Assembly: GCA_030625815.1 (NCBI GenBank)
Contig: DAOUQF010000022.1
Location: 1-61,971 of the forward strand
Length of the DNA: 61,971 bases
Reading direction: 5' to 3'
Source of the DNA: Eubacteriales bacterium
GTDB taxonomy: Bacteria; Bacillota; Clostridia; Tissierellales; GPF-1
The number at the start of each line of letters is the position of its first letter. The first letter of the stretch is position 1. The translations under genes and the position numbers were made by a program. The notes beneath the pieces are model-generated. The model made no database searches and was not told the DNA's origin. It saw only the letters and a list, made by a program, of their open reading frames with translations. Positions 7,890 to 16,960 of the stretch are shown in pieces.

Positions 7890-8315
7890 CTACTCTACAA
7901 ACCGTGGAGCAACAAAATCTTGTTTTCTGATCCCGCTCACTCCGGCATTGTACAAAAACCCAAGCTCTTGCTGATCCGTCCAGTCAGGCTGCATCAGATC
8001 GATGTCCAAGGATCCATCCGCGATCTTCTTCTGAATGTTCGCCCCATAGAGCGCATCGTCATATCGACGAAAGGTGGTTTTGTCCATCTTCTCGGCAATC
8101 ACCAAATTCGCCTGCTCAACCGTCAAAATTTCAACACCTAGCATATCGTAATACTTTGCCGCCTTTGCTTCGTCAATTACTTCCATCAAAGTGATTTCTT
8201 CATCGGAATTTTGGTGTCCTGGGTAGAAATGAAGACCGCATTCTTTTTCCCAACTTTTCCGCGCATCCTCTCCCATGATATTGAGTAATTCACCTGTAAA
8301 TTTCAAAATCCTCAT
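7890..8315 (-). CDS. Hypothetical tail-associated protein
   Basis: A 141-residue soluble protein between the tail-tip repeat protein and the holin. No domain is recognised. It has an acidic middle part (NSDEEITLMEVIDEAKAAKYY) and a C-terminal segment of aromatic and basic residues. Position at the end of the tail module suggests a tail-fibre accessory or chaperone, but nothing in the sequence proves it. Confidence 0.65.
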   Translation of the reverse strand: MRILKFTGELLNIMGEDARKSWEKECGLHFYPGHQNSDEEITLMEVIDEAKAAKYYDMLGVEILTVEQANLVIAEKMDKTTFRRYDDALYGANIQKKIADGSLDIDLMQPDWTDQQELGFLYNAGVSGIRKQDFVAPRFVE

Positions 8316-8328
8316 TTTTCTCTTCTCC

Positions 8329-9087
8329 TTATTTTTTCAATCCTCCTATCCCCGCAGGAAGGATACTTTGTGAAGCAACACTACTAATGACAACAAGTGT
8401 GCCCGGGTTCAATTCGTAATTCTTCTCCGCTTCTGAATCACATGAAAACAATCTTGAGTTTAGCCCTCCAATTCCCGTCGGTTTTGCGCTTGGCGAATTA
8501 ACGGTTTTAATCTCAGCAAGAGTATCAGAGTTATACTCATAATTTTTATCGTCGTTTGAATTACACCCGAATAATCGAGTCGCTATCCCACCGATATCTC
8601 TCGTCCCGGTTGTCCCAACTCCCCGAATGCTCGCCAATGTATCCAGATTCAATTCATAGTTTTTATAATCTGCCCGATTAAAAGCATACAATCTAGCTCC
8701 CATCCCCCCGATCCCTTGCGGGGAATACCCCTGTGCATTTACTGTCTTTATCGCCGTCAATGTATCTGGATTCAACTCATAGTTTTTATCCGTGTCATAA
8801 TCACACGCGAAAAGTCGTTCTTTTATTCCTCCAATACCACTTGGGAGAACACCTTGTGAACTCACGGTTTTTATTGCCACTATAGTATCGGGATTCAACT
8901 CGTAGTTTTGGTTTAGATTGTCATCACAAGCGTAAAGTCGCTCAATACCATAACTCATAATTTCAACCCATTCAGCACCAACTCGAATTCGCCCCATTCG
9001 CTCCGGTACCCATTGAGTACCATCCCACGCTTTGATGTTGCTTGGAATCACCCACTCAGTTCCCACTCTCGTCTTCAGCTGCGCCAA
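8329..9087 (-). CDS. Tail-tip protein with five tandem 40-residue repeats
   Basis: A 252-residue protein starting at TTG 9087 after GGAGGTGAGGGA. Residues 1-45 contain short GTEWV/GTQWV/GAEWV repeats. From about residue 47 five repeats of roughly 41 residues follow, each with R-L-[FY]-x-C/F, then NYELNPDT, then I-K-T-V, then a P-x-G-I-G-G end. The regular length and the NYELNPDTL strand suggest beta-propeller blades or a beta-solenoid. Located between the upper tail protein and the lysis genes, where receptor-binding proteins usually lie; receptor binding is inferred. Confidence 0.75.
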   Translation of the reverse strand: MAQLKTRVGTEWVIPSNIKAWDGTQWVPERMGRIRVGAEWVEIMSYGIERLYACDDNLNQNYELNPDTIVAIKTVSSQGVLPSGIGGIKERLFACDYDTDKNYELNPDTLTAIKTVNAQGYSPQGIGGMGARLYAFNRADYKNYELNLDTLASIRGVGTTGTRDIGGIATRLFGCNSNDDKNYEYNSDTLAEIKTVNSPSAKPTGIGGLNSRLFSCDSEAEKNYELNPGTLVVISSVASQSILPAGIGGLKK

Positions 9088-9098
9088 TCCCTCACCTC

Positions 9099-9785
9099 CT
9101 ACACTGTTGTATCAATCCAAAGATCTCCTTCAGATGGCCCCACAGGCTCTACCGCTGATACCGAAATCTTCTTCCCGTCGATCTTGCCCGCATCTCCCGC
9201 TTGCTGCGTCCCATCCAATAGCTCACTGATCGACTGCGTATTGGTTGCCACATCTGTAGCAGAACCAAACTGACTCGGATCCAAGCCATCCACCAACACA
9301 AGAAGCCCAGCCTGGCCGCACAAAGAATCATCCGCTCTCTCGTCGCTGATCTGACTTTGTTCAAGAAAACTCTTGCCGGCCGTTACATCGATCTTGGCCA
9401 AGGAAATCTCATAGATGGATTCAGTCCTGGTCAACGCAGGAATCACAGGATTCACATCCGGAATCCCCTTCAGGACCTTCACCGTCAGCTCTCTATTCTG
9501 AAGATCCCACCTCAAAACAATCCGGTCATACCGAAGATCATTCGGATCCGCTCCATCAATGCTCAGCTGCAGCTTATCCGCATCCACCATGTAGAAATAT
9601 CCATTGATCCAGGCAACCCCCGGCTGGATCTCGATTTGCATGGTACCAGGTACTTCAAGCACCTGAAGATTCGTCCCCAGGGACTGAACCCCGGTACCAA
9701 TAATTGAAGCAAAGAATTCGGAGAACGAGGAAGCGGGATAGACCCGGTCCCCATTCACACTATCGAAAAATCTTGAATGCTCCAT
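9099..9785 (-). CDS. Baseplate/upper tail structural protein
   Basis: A 228-residue protein with GGAGG before ATG 9785. The N-terminal part (RFFDSVNGDRVYPASSFSEF), the central GVAWINGYFY, then YDRIVLRWD and the segment with DERADDSLCG are typical of a phage structural protein family located just after the Gp37-like hub in Firmicute siphophages. The C-terminal part ends in EGDLWIDTTV, a common tail-fibre attachment-type ending. It probably joins the tail tip to the receptor-binding protein. Confidence 0.75.
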   Translation of the reverse strand: MEHSRFFDSVNGDRVYPASSFSEFFASIIGTGVQSLGTNLQVLEVPGTMQIEIQPGVAWINGYFYMVDADKLQLSIDGADPNDLRYDRIVLRWDLQNRELTVKVLKGIPDVNPVIPALTRTESIYEISLAKIDVTAGKSFLEQSQISDERADDSLCGQAGLLVLVDGLDPSQFGSATDVATNTQSISELLDGTQQAGDAGKIDGKKISVSAVEPVGPSEGDLWIDTTV

Positions 9786-9787
9786 CT

Positions 9788-10876
9788 CTACCTCCTCAGT
9801 AATTTGTCATATTGCTTAAACTTGTTCTTCAGGACATCCGACAATAGCGGCCGCCCTTGGCCAAAGGTCAACTCCACCTCATGGCCATCTTCTTCAATCG
9901 TTTCTTTTACCTCAACGATCTGTACTGTAACGGCTTCCCCATTCGAAGAATTCACTACAGTCACATCATCTCCCAGGGCATAATCAATCCCGTAAGTGAA
10001 TGGTCCCATTGAATCAAGTGCCACACCGGCAATCGTTTCAATTAAATTCATGGACACAAGCTCCTGTGTCCCAATATCAAAAAGATCCACAACCTCAGCA
10101 CTACTTGCATTCACAAAGGTTTCAATTCGAGAAAGCCCAGACGCGGATCCACCAACTACAATTACAGGACGGGATGTTTCCTCCCCACCTCCGCCCACAT
10201 AAGCAGTCGTCTTTTCCTTTGATGCATCTACTGTGAATGTCTGCGATTCTAGGTTGTTGTACTCCATCGAGAAAATCACCGGTGAAGCGGATCCAACCGC
10301 ATGATCCTCACCTGGTACCACATCAAAGATCAGACTTTCAGATTCCAAGTCAAACAGAACCTCAAACCCCATCTTCGACTGCTCCCCGATCTCACTGATC
10401 ACACTCAAGAGTTCATCGTACCTTGCATATTTCTTTGCCGGCACACCTCTGTCCTGATCCGCTGCCATCGTGAAATTTGCAAATGCCCTAGCTGGATCCA
10501 CCGGTGCGGTCACATGGTTCCCCACATAATGCTTGATGGCCGTTTCTGCAGAACCGGATATCACATCATACGCCTGGCCATCTGGAGGAATAACCAACCT
10601 GCGATAGAGTAAAGACTCCAGGGTAAAGCCCCGAATCTCAAGCTTCGACTCTTCATCATCGCTTTGCTCAAAGAATCGTATAATCCCCGACTTCCTTGGA
10701 TCCTTATCAACCACAAGAAAATAATTCTTGTTTTTAAATAACGATGCATGGCATGCATGCGGATCCAGTACCAGGGAAAACTTCCCGGCACCGTAGTGCT
10801 TCCGGACGTACACCAGGCTCTCAAAATCATCAATCTCACAAAGAGGATTGAACTGATCATCAAACAATCGAATCAT
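9788..10876 (-). CDS. Siphovirus Gp37-like tail hub protein
   Basis: A 362-residue protein of the siphovirus ReqiPepy6 Gp37-like family, recognised from its opening MIRLFDDQFNPLCEIDDFES, its central RGFTLESLL and its closing beta-rich region ending in LTFGQGRPL. These proteins act at the tail tip downstream of Dit, in the place of the Tal/hub protein. The ATG overlaps the Dit stop codon by 4 bp (ATGA), showing coupling. No peptidase motif is visible. Confidence 0.85.
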   Translation of the reverse strand: MIRLFDDQFNPLCEIDDFESLVYVRKHYGAGKFSLVLDPHACHASLFKNKNYFLVVDKDPRKSGIIRFFEQSDDEESKLEIRGFTLESLLYRRLVIPPDGQAYDVISGSAETAIKHYVGNHVTAPVDPARAFANFTMAADQDRGVPAKKYARYDELLSVISEIGEQSKMGFEVLFDLESESLIFDVVPGEDHAVGSASPVIFSMEYNNLESQTFTVDASKEKTTAYVGGGGEETSRPVIVVGGSASGLSRIETFVNASSAEVVDLFDIGTQELVSMNLIETIAGVALDSMGPFTYGIDYALGDDVTVVNSSNGEAVTVQIVEVKETIEEDGHEVELTFGQGRPLLSDVLKNKFKQYDKLLRR

Positions 10877-11733
10877 AAGCCAATGTACCTCCCTGCATAT
10901 CGAACCTCAACCAGGGTTTCGACCCCAGTTTCTCCCGCCGTGTAGTTTAACGTGTTCTCTCCCACATCCAGCGAAAGAAAAACAGAAGAGAGATCCAGGT
11001 ACCCAAAGGCATTGGTCTCTTCGCCGGTGCTTAGATTTTTCAAGATCACCGTCTTGTTTCCAAAGCTCGTATCAATGGAAAGAATTTCATTGGCCGTCAG
11101 GGTTCGATTCACCTGGATAAACTCCCCAGTCTCAAGCTTCTCTACCTTCGGATTCGTAGCTGGTCCATAGAAATCAATCTTCACCGGTGCCGGCACATCT
11201 CCATCATTCACAATCTCAATGGTTTGATTCGAACTCCTCACCGCAAACACAGTTGGCCAAGTGAAAGGAAACTCCACACCGCCTTCCCATTCAGTCATTG
11301 ATGCGAGTGTTTCCACCACATCCATCAAATACGGATCCGGTGAAAAGAGCTGCACCTGGAACCGCTGATAAGGTCCATCCGTTTCCGGAAGAACCGGCGA
11401 ACTATCTACAATGCAGCGTGCTTTCTTTTTGAGGGTTCCCATCTGGATCTGCAGATCTCCAAATGTCTTCAGCCCTGGATTGAATACTTCCATCAATCGC
11501 CGGCGATTCTCAAACCTGTCTCCATCCTTTGGGAATGCTCCCTCGATCACAATCACCCTGGGTTCCAAAGTGACATGAGAAAAGCTCCGACCATCCTGAT
11601 ACGGGGCCCTTCTGGAATATATGCTCGTTGCCGGTGCCGAGACCCCTTCCAGTTTCGTTAGGATGAAAGGTCGATTGTCATTCAACCGGATACTTTTGTC
11701 CCGGGCATTGGTAAATATTAATTCTCGATCCAT
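10873..11733 (-). CDS. Distal tail protein (Dit), siphovirus tail family
   Basis: A 286-residue protein between the tape measure and the hub gene, as Dit is in nearly all Gram-positive siphophages. The N-terminal half is the ring-forming domain (LTKLEGVSAP, then RDG-like YQDGRSF, later an FSPDPY motif near residue 130) and the C-terminal half is a galectin-like beta domain. Dit hexamers connect tail tube to tip. Confidence 0.85.
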   Translation of the reverse strand: MDRELIFTNARDKSIRLNDNRPFILTKLEGVSAPATSIYSRRAPYQDGRSFSHVTLEPRVIVIEGAFPKDGDRFENRRRLMEVFNPGLKTFGDLQIQMGTLKKKARCIVDSSPVLPETDGPYQRFQVQLFSPDPYLMDVVETLASMTEWEGGVEFPFTWPTVFAVRSSNQTIEIVNDGDVPAPVKIDFYGPATNPKVEKLETGEFIQVNRTLTANEILSIDTSFGNKTVILKNLSTGEETNAFGYLDLSSVFLSLDVGENTLNYTAGETGVETLVEVRYAGRYIGL

Positions 11734-11744
11734 TTCATCCCTCC

Positions 11745-14700
11745 CTACATGGCCATCTCAAAACTCAACCGCCGTTGCACGCCCTCATAGGTCCGCCGCT
11801 CTGCAGCCGCTCCTGATCCTTTGGACTGAACAGTAACATTATTATTCACAATCTTCGAATCATTGGTTGTAGAAGTAGTAATATTCGTTGTATTCGAACC
11901 TGTTGCATTCGTCTTAAGTGCATCTGCCTGAGACTGCGCCGCACTCAACTTCGTTTGGACATTCGCGATCATGGAAGCAATCTTATCTACCTGTGGTCCA
12001 AAGCCTGCAACCAATCGTTCACCAAGACTCTTCCCGACTGCCTGGTACCCGTCACCATATCCATTCAGCAACTCCAAAATCTCCTGCTGGTTTTGATCAA
12101 TAATCATCTTCTCTGCTTCCGCGTTGATTGCTGAATCTTCCAGCTTCTTCGCATAAAAGGCATCCAGATCCAACTGCTTCTGATCACGCGTTCCCTTTGA
12201 TGCTTCATAAAGAGAATTGATGGATGTCAACTCCGATTCCTTGGCCAACTCCATAAGCTCAGCCTGGGTCTCGTAATATCGCTGCGTGTCCTCAATCCGC
12301 TTCTCCAGCACTTCACTCTGATGCTCATAGCGTTCCTCGATCGTTTCCTTCTCGGTATCCGCTGCTTCCTTCACAGCTTCCATCTCATCTTTCAAGGATA
12401 CTTTCTTGTCCTCGATGGCTTCCTTGTGAAGCCGTGCTTCGCGGGCCTGCAGAACCTTGTCCAGCTCCGCCTGCAGCGTCTTCAGATTCCCTTCATCCGA
12501 TTCATACTCAATCAAAAGCTTCAGCTGATCGATCTGCTTCTGTTCTTTATTAAACGATGCGACTCGCTCTTCAGCCTTCACCTGATTATCCAGGGCACTG
12601 ATCTGTTCCTGGAGTGCCGCAAGCTTCGCATCACGAACCGATTCAATCGCCTTGATGCTTTCATCCTTCCACTTATCCAGTCGGTCTTTTTCATCATTCA
12701 GCGCATCGATGACCGCATCCTTCTGTTTCTCAAGCCCATCCTTCCGCGCATCATAGACCGATTTGATGCGGTCGATGCTCTCGTCTTTCCACTCTTCCAG
12801 CGCCTGGACTTCATTCTCCAGATTCTCTTTCTCCAGATCATAAGACTCCTGGATCCTCAGCTTTAGGGCATCCACCAAGGCTGATTTCAAATCATCAACC
12901 GTTTGTTTGAATGAGTCTACCAAACTTACCGATGCATCCTTCACCGCACTGTTTCCGGATTCAATCCCTTCAGCCAGTGCAAGAGCCAAGGCTTCCCCTG
13001 TATCTGTATATGCCGGCACACCTTCATCCTTCGCCTCATCTGCAGCGTCTTTCACGCCGCCGGCAAAGTGTTCTTTGATCTTCCCAGCCAATTCCTTGGC
13101 CGCTTCGCCCATTTTATCGGCATTTTCTACAAAGCTCTTTCTTGATTCAGTCAAACTTTCCTTTGCAGCATTGAAATCATTCGTTGCACTCTGTGAAAGT
13201 CGTTCCAAACCTTCAGCCATTCCATTCAGCTTGTCTGAGGCAAACTCAAAGGCGCCGCCAATGATTGGTAACTCGGATCCTAATGAAGCAAGACCTCCAA
13301 GGAACTCAGCTATGCCACCATACCAAAAATCAATGAGTTTCATAAACGCCATTTTCAACCCTTGAAATACCACTATAATTCCATTGCCAGCTACAGAAAT
13401 ACCCGCAGAGATTGTAGCCCACACCGCATTGGAAAGCGGTGCGAAGTGCTCCCAGTTGTCGTAGATCTTCTTCGATATAATAACGATGGCAGTCATGGCC
13501 GCCACAGTAAGAGCCATTGGATTCGTCGCCAAAAACTTCAATCCCGTTGCCAAGCGCCCTACTCCAATTTTAAGAACTCCAATCGCAGTAATAATGCCAG
13601 GTAACGCAATGGTCAACTGCCCAGCCATCATAATCACTGGTCCCAAAGATGCTGCAAAGATTCCAACACCGACCACCAACTTCTTCTGCCCATCATCCAG
13701 TCCCTTCAACCAATCAGTCAAATTCTTGATTGGTTTCAACATGTCTGCCACTGCTGGCAACAACACATTACCAAATTCGGCACCCAATTCCTTGATGCTC
13801 TCCATCTGGATCCGCATCTGATTTGTTGGGCTGTCAATTGTCCTGGCTAAATCACCCTGGGCTTTTCCCGTCTGGTCCATAATGGCTGCATACCGGGCAA
13901 GTACCTTTTGGTTCTCAGTCAGCGTCGCACCTTGCTTCGCAATTCCATTCTGATACGCATAAGACTTAATTGTCGCCTCATCGATCATAATGCCGAGTCG
14001 TTTCAAACCTTCAGCTTCACCGGTAATTCCAGCCTGCAACTTGTTGAAAGCTTCATCCGGATCCATGTTGTAAAATGACGACATGTCGTAAGCTAACTGA
14101 GTTAATCCCTTAGACATTTCAAAGGACGACTCTTCGCCAAACTTCATGGAATCAAACATGGTGTTCAAGGTTGCCGCAAACTCCTGAACTGCATACTTGT
14201 TCAATCCAAGACCATCTTGCATCGATGCCACAAAGACGTCAAAGGAGTCCTTCATATTCCCAACGGAAACCTTGTATAGGTTCTCCGTCTCACCGGTGTC
14301 CATGGCCAGCTTGGTTGATGCTACGCCCGCTGCCAACAACGGTGCTGTAAGTGATAGCATCATGCCTGATCCAACACTCTTCATAGCACCGCCAAGGGCT
14401 TTCAGTTTCGCCTCAGATTCCTCTATCTTCGCCTGCAGCCTACCAAATCGCGTTGACTGCTTAGCAATCTGCTCATTGGTCTCCTTCAGCTGTCGCTCCA
14501 ATCGAAATTCCTCTGCTCTTGCATTATTCAACTGAATCTCAAGTTTTTCAACCTGTTTCGAATTACCACCATAGACCTTAGAGGAATCATCGATTTGTTG
14601 TTGGAGAAGCTTAGATTTTTGTCTAGTCAGATCCAATCTTTTCATCAGATGTCCAGACTTTTCACCCAAAGCATCGAAGGAGGTCCCAAAAGTTTTTGTT

Positions 14701-14837
14701 TTCTCTTGGGCAACTTTGAAGTCTGATTTCATCAACCGAAGACCCCGGTTGATACTCTCAATGCCCTTTTGAAAGTCACCATCGTCCATTCCTACTCTGG
14801 TATACAGATCATATTTGTCGCCTGTTCCACCTGCCAA
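11745..14837 (-). CDS. Tail tape measure protein
   Basis: A 1030-residue protein; the start is TTG 14837 after GGAGGGG. The first 150 residues are coiled coil, followed by a TP901-type core (about residues 150-380), a block of hydrophobic segments (about 385-560), and a long charged coiled coil (about 650-950) rich in E, K and D. Tape measure proteins set tail length and help pore formation for DNA entry. It directly follows the frameshifted chaperone genes, the usual position. Confidence 0.93.
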   Translation of the reverse strand: MAGGTGDKYDLYTRVGMDDGDFQKGIESINRGLRLMKSDFKVAQEKTKTFGTSFDALGEKSGHLMKRLDLTRQKSKLLQQQIDDSSKVYGGNSKQVEKLEIQLNNARAEEFRLERQLKETNEQIAKQSTRFGRLQAKIEESEAKLKALGGAMKSVGSGMMLSLTAPLLAAGVASTKLAMDTGETENLYKVSVGNMKDSFDVFVASMQDGLGLNKYAVQEFAATLNTMFDSMKFGEESSFEMSKGLTQLAYDMSSFYNMDPDEAFNKLQAGITGEAEGLKRLGIMIDEATIKSYAYQNGIAKQGATLTENQKVLARYAAIMDQTGKAQGDLARTIDSPTNQMRIQMESIKELGAEFGNVLLPAVADMLKPIKNLTDWLKGLDDGQKKLVVGVGIFAASLGPVIMMAGQLTIALPGIITAIGVLKIGVGRLATGLKFLATNPMALTVAAMTAIVIISKKIYDNWEHFAPLSNAVWATISAGISVAGNGIIVVFQGLKMAFMKLIDFWYGGIAEFLGGLASLGSELPIIGGAFEFASDKLNGMAEGLERLSQSATNDFNAAKESLTESRKSFVENADKMGEAAKELAGKIKEHFAGGVKDAADEAKDEGVPAYTDTGEALALALAEGIESGNSAVKDASVSLVDSFKQTVDDLKSALVDALKLRIQESYDLEKENLENEVQALEEWKDESIDRIKSVYDARKDGLEKQKDAVIDALNDEKDRLDKWKDESIKAIESVRDAKLAALQEQISALDNQVKAEERVASFNKEQKQIDQLKLLIEYESDEGNLKTLQAELDKVLQAREARLHKEAIEDKKVSLKDEMEAVKEAADTEKETIEERYEHQSEVLEKRIEDTQRYYETQAELMELAKESELTSINSLYEASKGTRDQKQLDLDAFYAKKLEDSAINAEAEKMIIDQNQQEILELLNGYGDGYQAVGKSLGERLVAGFGPQVDKIASMIANVQTKLSAAQSQADALKTNATGSNTTNITTSTTNDSKIVNNNVTVQSKGSGAAAERRTYEGVQRRLSFEMAM

Positions 14838-14852
14838 ATCAATCCCCTCCTT

Positions 14853-15397
14853 CTAAAAGAGCACTTCATCAATAAATTTCTTCTCTGGCTTTTTCTGAGG
14901 ATTCCTAAACTCAGCATCCACTCGAAGAATTGCAAAGAGCTTCCGAGGTGTCATCCGCCAGAAGCTCTCCTCGCTCAATCTCAAGTGAACTACCGCCATA
15001 TAAAAGAGCCAATCCCAATCCCACCCTGGGGATTGGGAACTGGCTCCTACTCGTTTTTTACCTCTACGCCCTCTTCAACCTCAGGCAAAGCGATTCCAAA
15101 AGCTTGCATGATGGCATTATTAATCTTTGCCGGCGCTTCCATGTTATAAGTCAACAGACGGCCAACCTCTTCTTCCGTGAGCTCCGAATCCTCATGCAGT
15201 AAACCCTTGAAAACAAGATACCGGATCGTTTTCAACGTTTTGACAATACGTCCTGGTTCATCTGCATTTAACTCTGCAATTGCATTATTAACACCATCGT
15301 ATTTCTCATCGATGTCGATCATCGCATTGAAGTCATACCGCAGGGTGCGCGGCTTATCAAGAACCAACTGTACACCCTTATCTTTTACATTATTCAT
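14853..15397 (-). CDS. Tail assembly chaperone, -1 frameshift fusion (gpGT-like)
   Basis: The upstream chaperone frame ends at 15047, but a -1 slip on A-AAA-AAC (minus strand, 15059 to 15053) opens a frame that continues for about 66 codons to TAG at 14853. The added domain contains WDWDWLFYMAVVHLRLSEE, then FWRMTPRKLFAIL, features of the T-domain of phage tail chaperones, which binds the tape measure protein. The 14853-15046 region has no independent gene with a ribosome-binding site. Product about 180 residues. Confidence 0.85.
15006..15059 (-). promoter_or_regulatory. Programmed -1 frameshift signal: slippery heptamer plus hairpin
   Basis: AAAAAAC lies in the correct phase (codons GTA AAA AAC) at 15059-15053. 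Six nucleotides later begins a two-part hairpin (15046-15006): outer stem GAGCCAGT with ATTGGCTC, inner 9-bp stem CCCAATCCC with GGGATTGGG. Heptamer, spacing and structure match classical -1 frameshift elements. Confidence 0.85.
15047..15397 (-). CDS. Tail assembly chaperone (gpG-like)
   Basis: A 116-residue acidic, helical protein between the tail tube and tape measure genes. The first part (VLDKPRTLRYDFNAMIDID) is typical of the G protein of Firmicute siphophages, whose excess over the GT fusion keeps the tape measure protein soluble during tail assembly. It ends two codons after the slippery sequence (VKNE, stop). Confidence 0.85.
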   Translation of the reverse strand: MNNVKDKGVQLVLDKPRTLRYDFNAMIDIDEKYDGVNNAIAELNADEPGRIVKTLKTIRYLVFKGLLHEDSELTEEEVGRLLTYNMEAPAKINNAIMQAFGIALPEVEEGVEVKNE

Positions 15398-15407
15398 CTT
15401 CTACCCC

Positions 15408-15977
15408 CTAGATTCCAACGTGTTCTTCATACACTGCACTAAACCAAGTTGCCGCGGCTGTGAAACCAGCATCGTCTTCATCACCGGTAATCTTGATTTT
15501 TTCATCAAGTCGCGGGATGAATACCATGTTGATTGAAGGCGTCTTGTACGTAGTAGAACCATTGTCTTTCCCAGCATGAGTCTCATCCGGTTCCATAGCC
15601 TTTCCTTTGTATAACCAAATGTACTTTGCTTTTCCATTTGACTTGCTGGATCTGAATCCTAAAGCGATGTATGGTGCTTGATCGCCCGACTTTTCAACGA
15701 GCGTTTTATCCGTTTCATTGATCGCATGACCAAGCAACAACGCTCTAACATCCGCTGGCAAGCTTGCAGCGGCAATCGCCACATTCACTGCACCACGCGA
15801 GGTCTCAACATCCAAAATCCGGTTGTCTCCACTCTGAGTTGCTGACGCACCGTTAGTTGAAAGCCCAATGCTCTTAACACCTGGTACTGCAACTGGCGTG
15901 TCATATACAGTCGTGCTATCAGTTTCTGAAGTAATCACCGCTACGTGAAGATTATCTACTCCAACTTCATAACCCAT
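15408..15977 (-). CDS. Major tail protein (phi13 family tail tube)
   Basis: A 189-residue tail tube protein. The opening MGYEVGVDNLHVAVITSET, then the YDTPVAVPGVKSI region and the central ALGFRSSKSNG match the phi13-type major tail family of Gram-positive siphophages. The position between the neck protein and the tail chaperones supports this. It forms stacked hexameric rings around the tape measure. Confidence 0.88.
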   Translation of the reverse strand: MGYEVGVDNLHVAVITSETDSTTVYDTPVAVPGVKSIGLSTNGASATQSGDNRILDVETSRGAVNVAIAAASLPADVRALLLGHAINETDKTLVEKSGDQAPYIALGFRSSKSNGKAKYIWLYKGKAMEPDETHAGKDNGSTTYKTPSINMVFIPRLDEKIKITGDEDDAGFTAAATWFSAVYEEHVGI

Positions 15978-15979
15978 AT

Positions 15980-16360
15980 CTATTCCTCCTCATAATCTTT
16001 GGCAATTTGATACCTAACCGCCTTGTGATACAGCTGGGTATCATCTTCATAAAATTCTTGGACATCAATACGCGAGAAGCCTAAGGCTTTCATCACTTTC
16101 TCCGCTCCATTTGATAGGGGAACAAGGTGCGAAACGTCTTTCTTTTCACACCAAACATCCACCTGGTAGATCAAATTGACTGATAAGGGCTCGTTATCCG
16201 CGAAATTCGTATCATCATTCACCACTTCAAAGAACGTGATGTACAGTGACTTGATTCCTTCGGGAGCCTTCAGCCGATGTACTTTCTTCTCACCGGCATG
16301 CGAAACCACATCCGGATCAGTCTCCAATGCGGACTTGATCTGTCCGCCCAAATCAATCAC
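15980..16360 (-). CDS. Tail completion / tail terminator protein
   Basis: A 126-residue protein. I choose GTG 16360, with AAAGGAG at 7 nt, over the upstream TTG. The fold features (short N-terminal helix, ITFFEVVNDDTNF strand region, YQVDVWCEK strand) resemble the gp17/DUF3168-like tail terminators found between HK97 gp10 and the tail tube. It overlaps the gp10-like gene by 8 bp. Assignment rests mostly on position. Confidence 0.7.
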   Translation of the reverse strand: MIDLGGQIKSALETDPDVVSHAGEKKVHRLKAPEGIKSLYITFFEVVNDDTNFADNEPLSVNLIYQVDVWCEKKDVSHLVPLSNGAEKVMKALGFSRIDVQEFYEDDTQLYHKAVRYQIAKDYEEE

Positions 16361-16793
16361 GGGCAAGCTCCTTTCTCAACACTTCTTCCTGTTTCTTAAA
16401 CACTTCTGCCTTTTTCGCTTCCTTCGCCGGTAAAACAAAGGGAGTGGCCGTTATTGTCGATGTTCCCCACTCTAAAAACTTCATGTAGAAATATGGTGAC
16501 ATATCGCCTTTCTCCACACCGACAAACACATTCTTACAGCCGTACTTATCCGTCTTTACTCCCGAAATCGAAATATGATCAGCAGCATGTTTCCCTGTTC
16601 GCCAAGTATGTTTGCCTGACTTGGGATTCTTCCGGGGCTTCTGACTTCTCGGTGCGCGCCTCTTGATCTCATCTCGTAGCACTTTCGCACTTTCCTTCAA
16701 AGCCTTATTCTCAATTCGACCAATGTTTTTACCCTTTTCAACAAGCTTGGCGGTCAGTTCTTCAAAGCCTTTGAATTCAAGATTAGCACCCAT
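16353..16793 (-). CDS. HK97 gp10-like neck protein
   Basis: A 146-residue basic protein with the HK97-gp10 pattern: an N-terminal FKGFEELTAKLVEKG helix, a K-rich centre with P-R-K-N-P, then YFYMKFLEWGT, then PFVLPAKEAKK. It is a head-tail joining protein. Its place after the head closure gene is usual. Confidence 0.88.
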   Translation of the reverse strand: MGANLEFKGFEELTAKLVEKGKNIGRIENKALKESAKVLRDEIKRRAPRSQKPRKNPKSGKHTWRTGKHAADHISISGVKTDKYGCKNVFVGVEKGDMSPYFYMKFLEWGTSTITATPFVLPAKEAKKAEVFKKQEEVLRKELARD

Positions 16794-16949
16794 TTACTCC
16801 ACCTTCGGTTTTGTTTTCTTCTTCGGCGCCGGTTTCGCCAAGCCACGCTTGATAAAACTGTTCGCGAAGAAATCGGGTACCTCAAATATATCGCTAGGCT
16901 TGTGTTCAACCCCCTGGTATCTGATTGTTTTAACTGCTTGAATCTTCAT
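16794..16949 (-). CDS. Small hypothetical connector-region protein
   Basis: A 51-residue frame starting at ATG 16949 after GTGAGGTGA and ending 1 bp before the gp10-like start. It begins MKIQAVKTIRYQGVEH, contains a short FEVPDFFANSFIKRG segment and ends in a lysine/proline-rich tail. Small proteins of this kind (HeH-like or SH3-like) occur here in many siphophage genomes; the function is unknown. Confidence 0.75.
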   Translation of the reverse strand: MKIQAVKTIRYQGVEHKPSDIFEVPDFFANSFIKRGLAKPAPKKKTKPKVE

Positions 16950-16960
16950 CCGCAATCACC

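Noticed and set aside
12321-12866. Plus-strand leucine-rich frame opposite the tape measure gene
   Set aside because: It is the complement of the coiled coil region (Glu/Lys codons read as Leu/Phe) and not an independent membrane protein.
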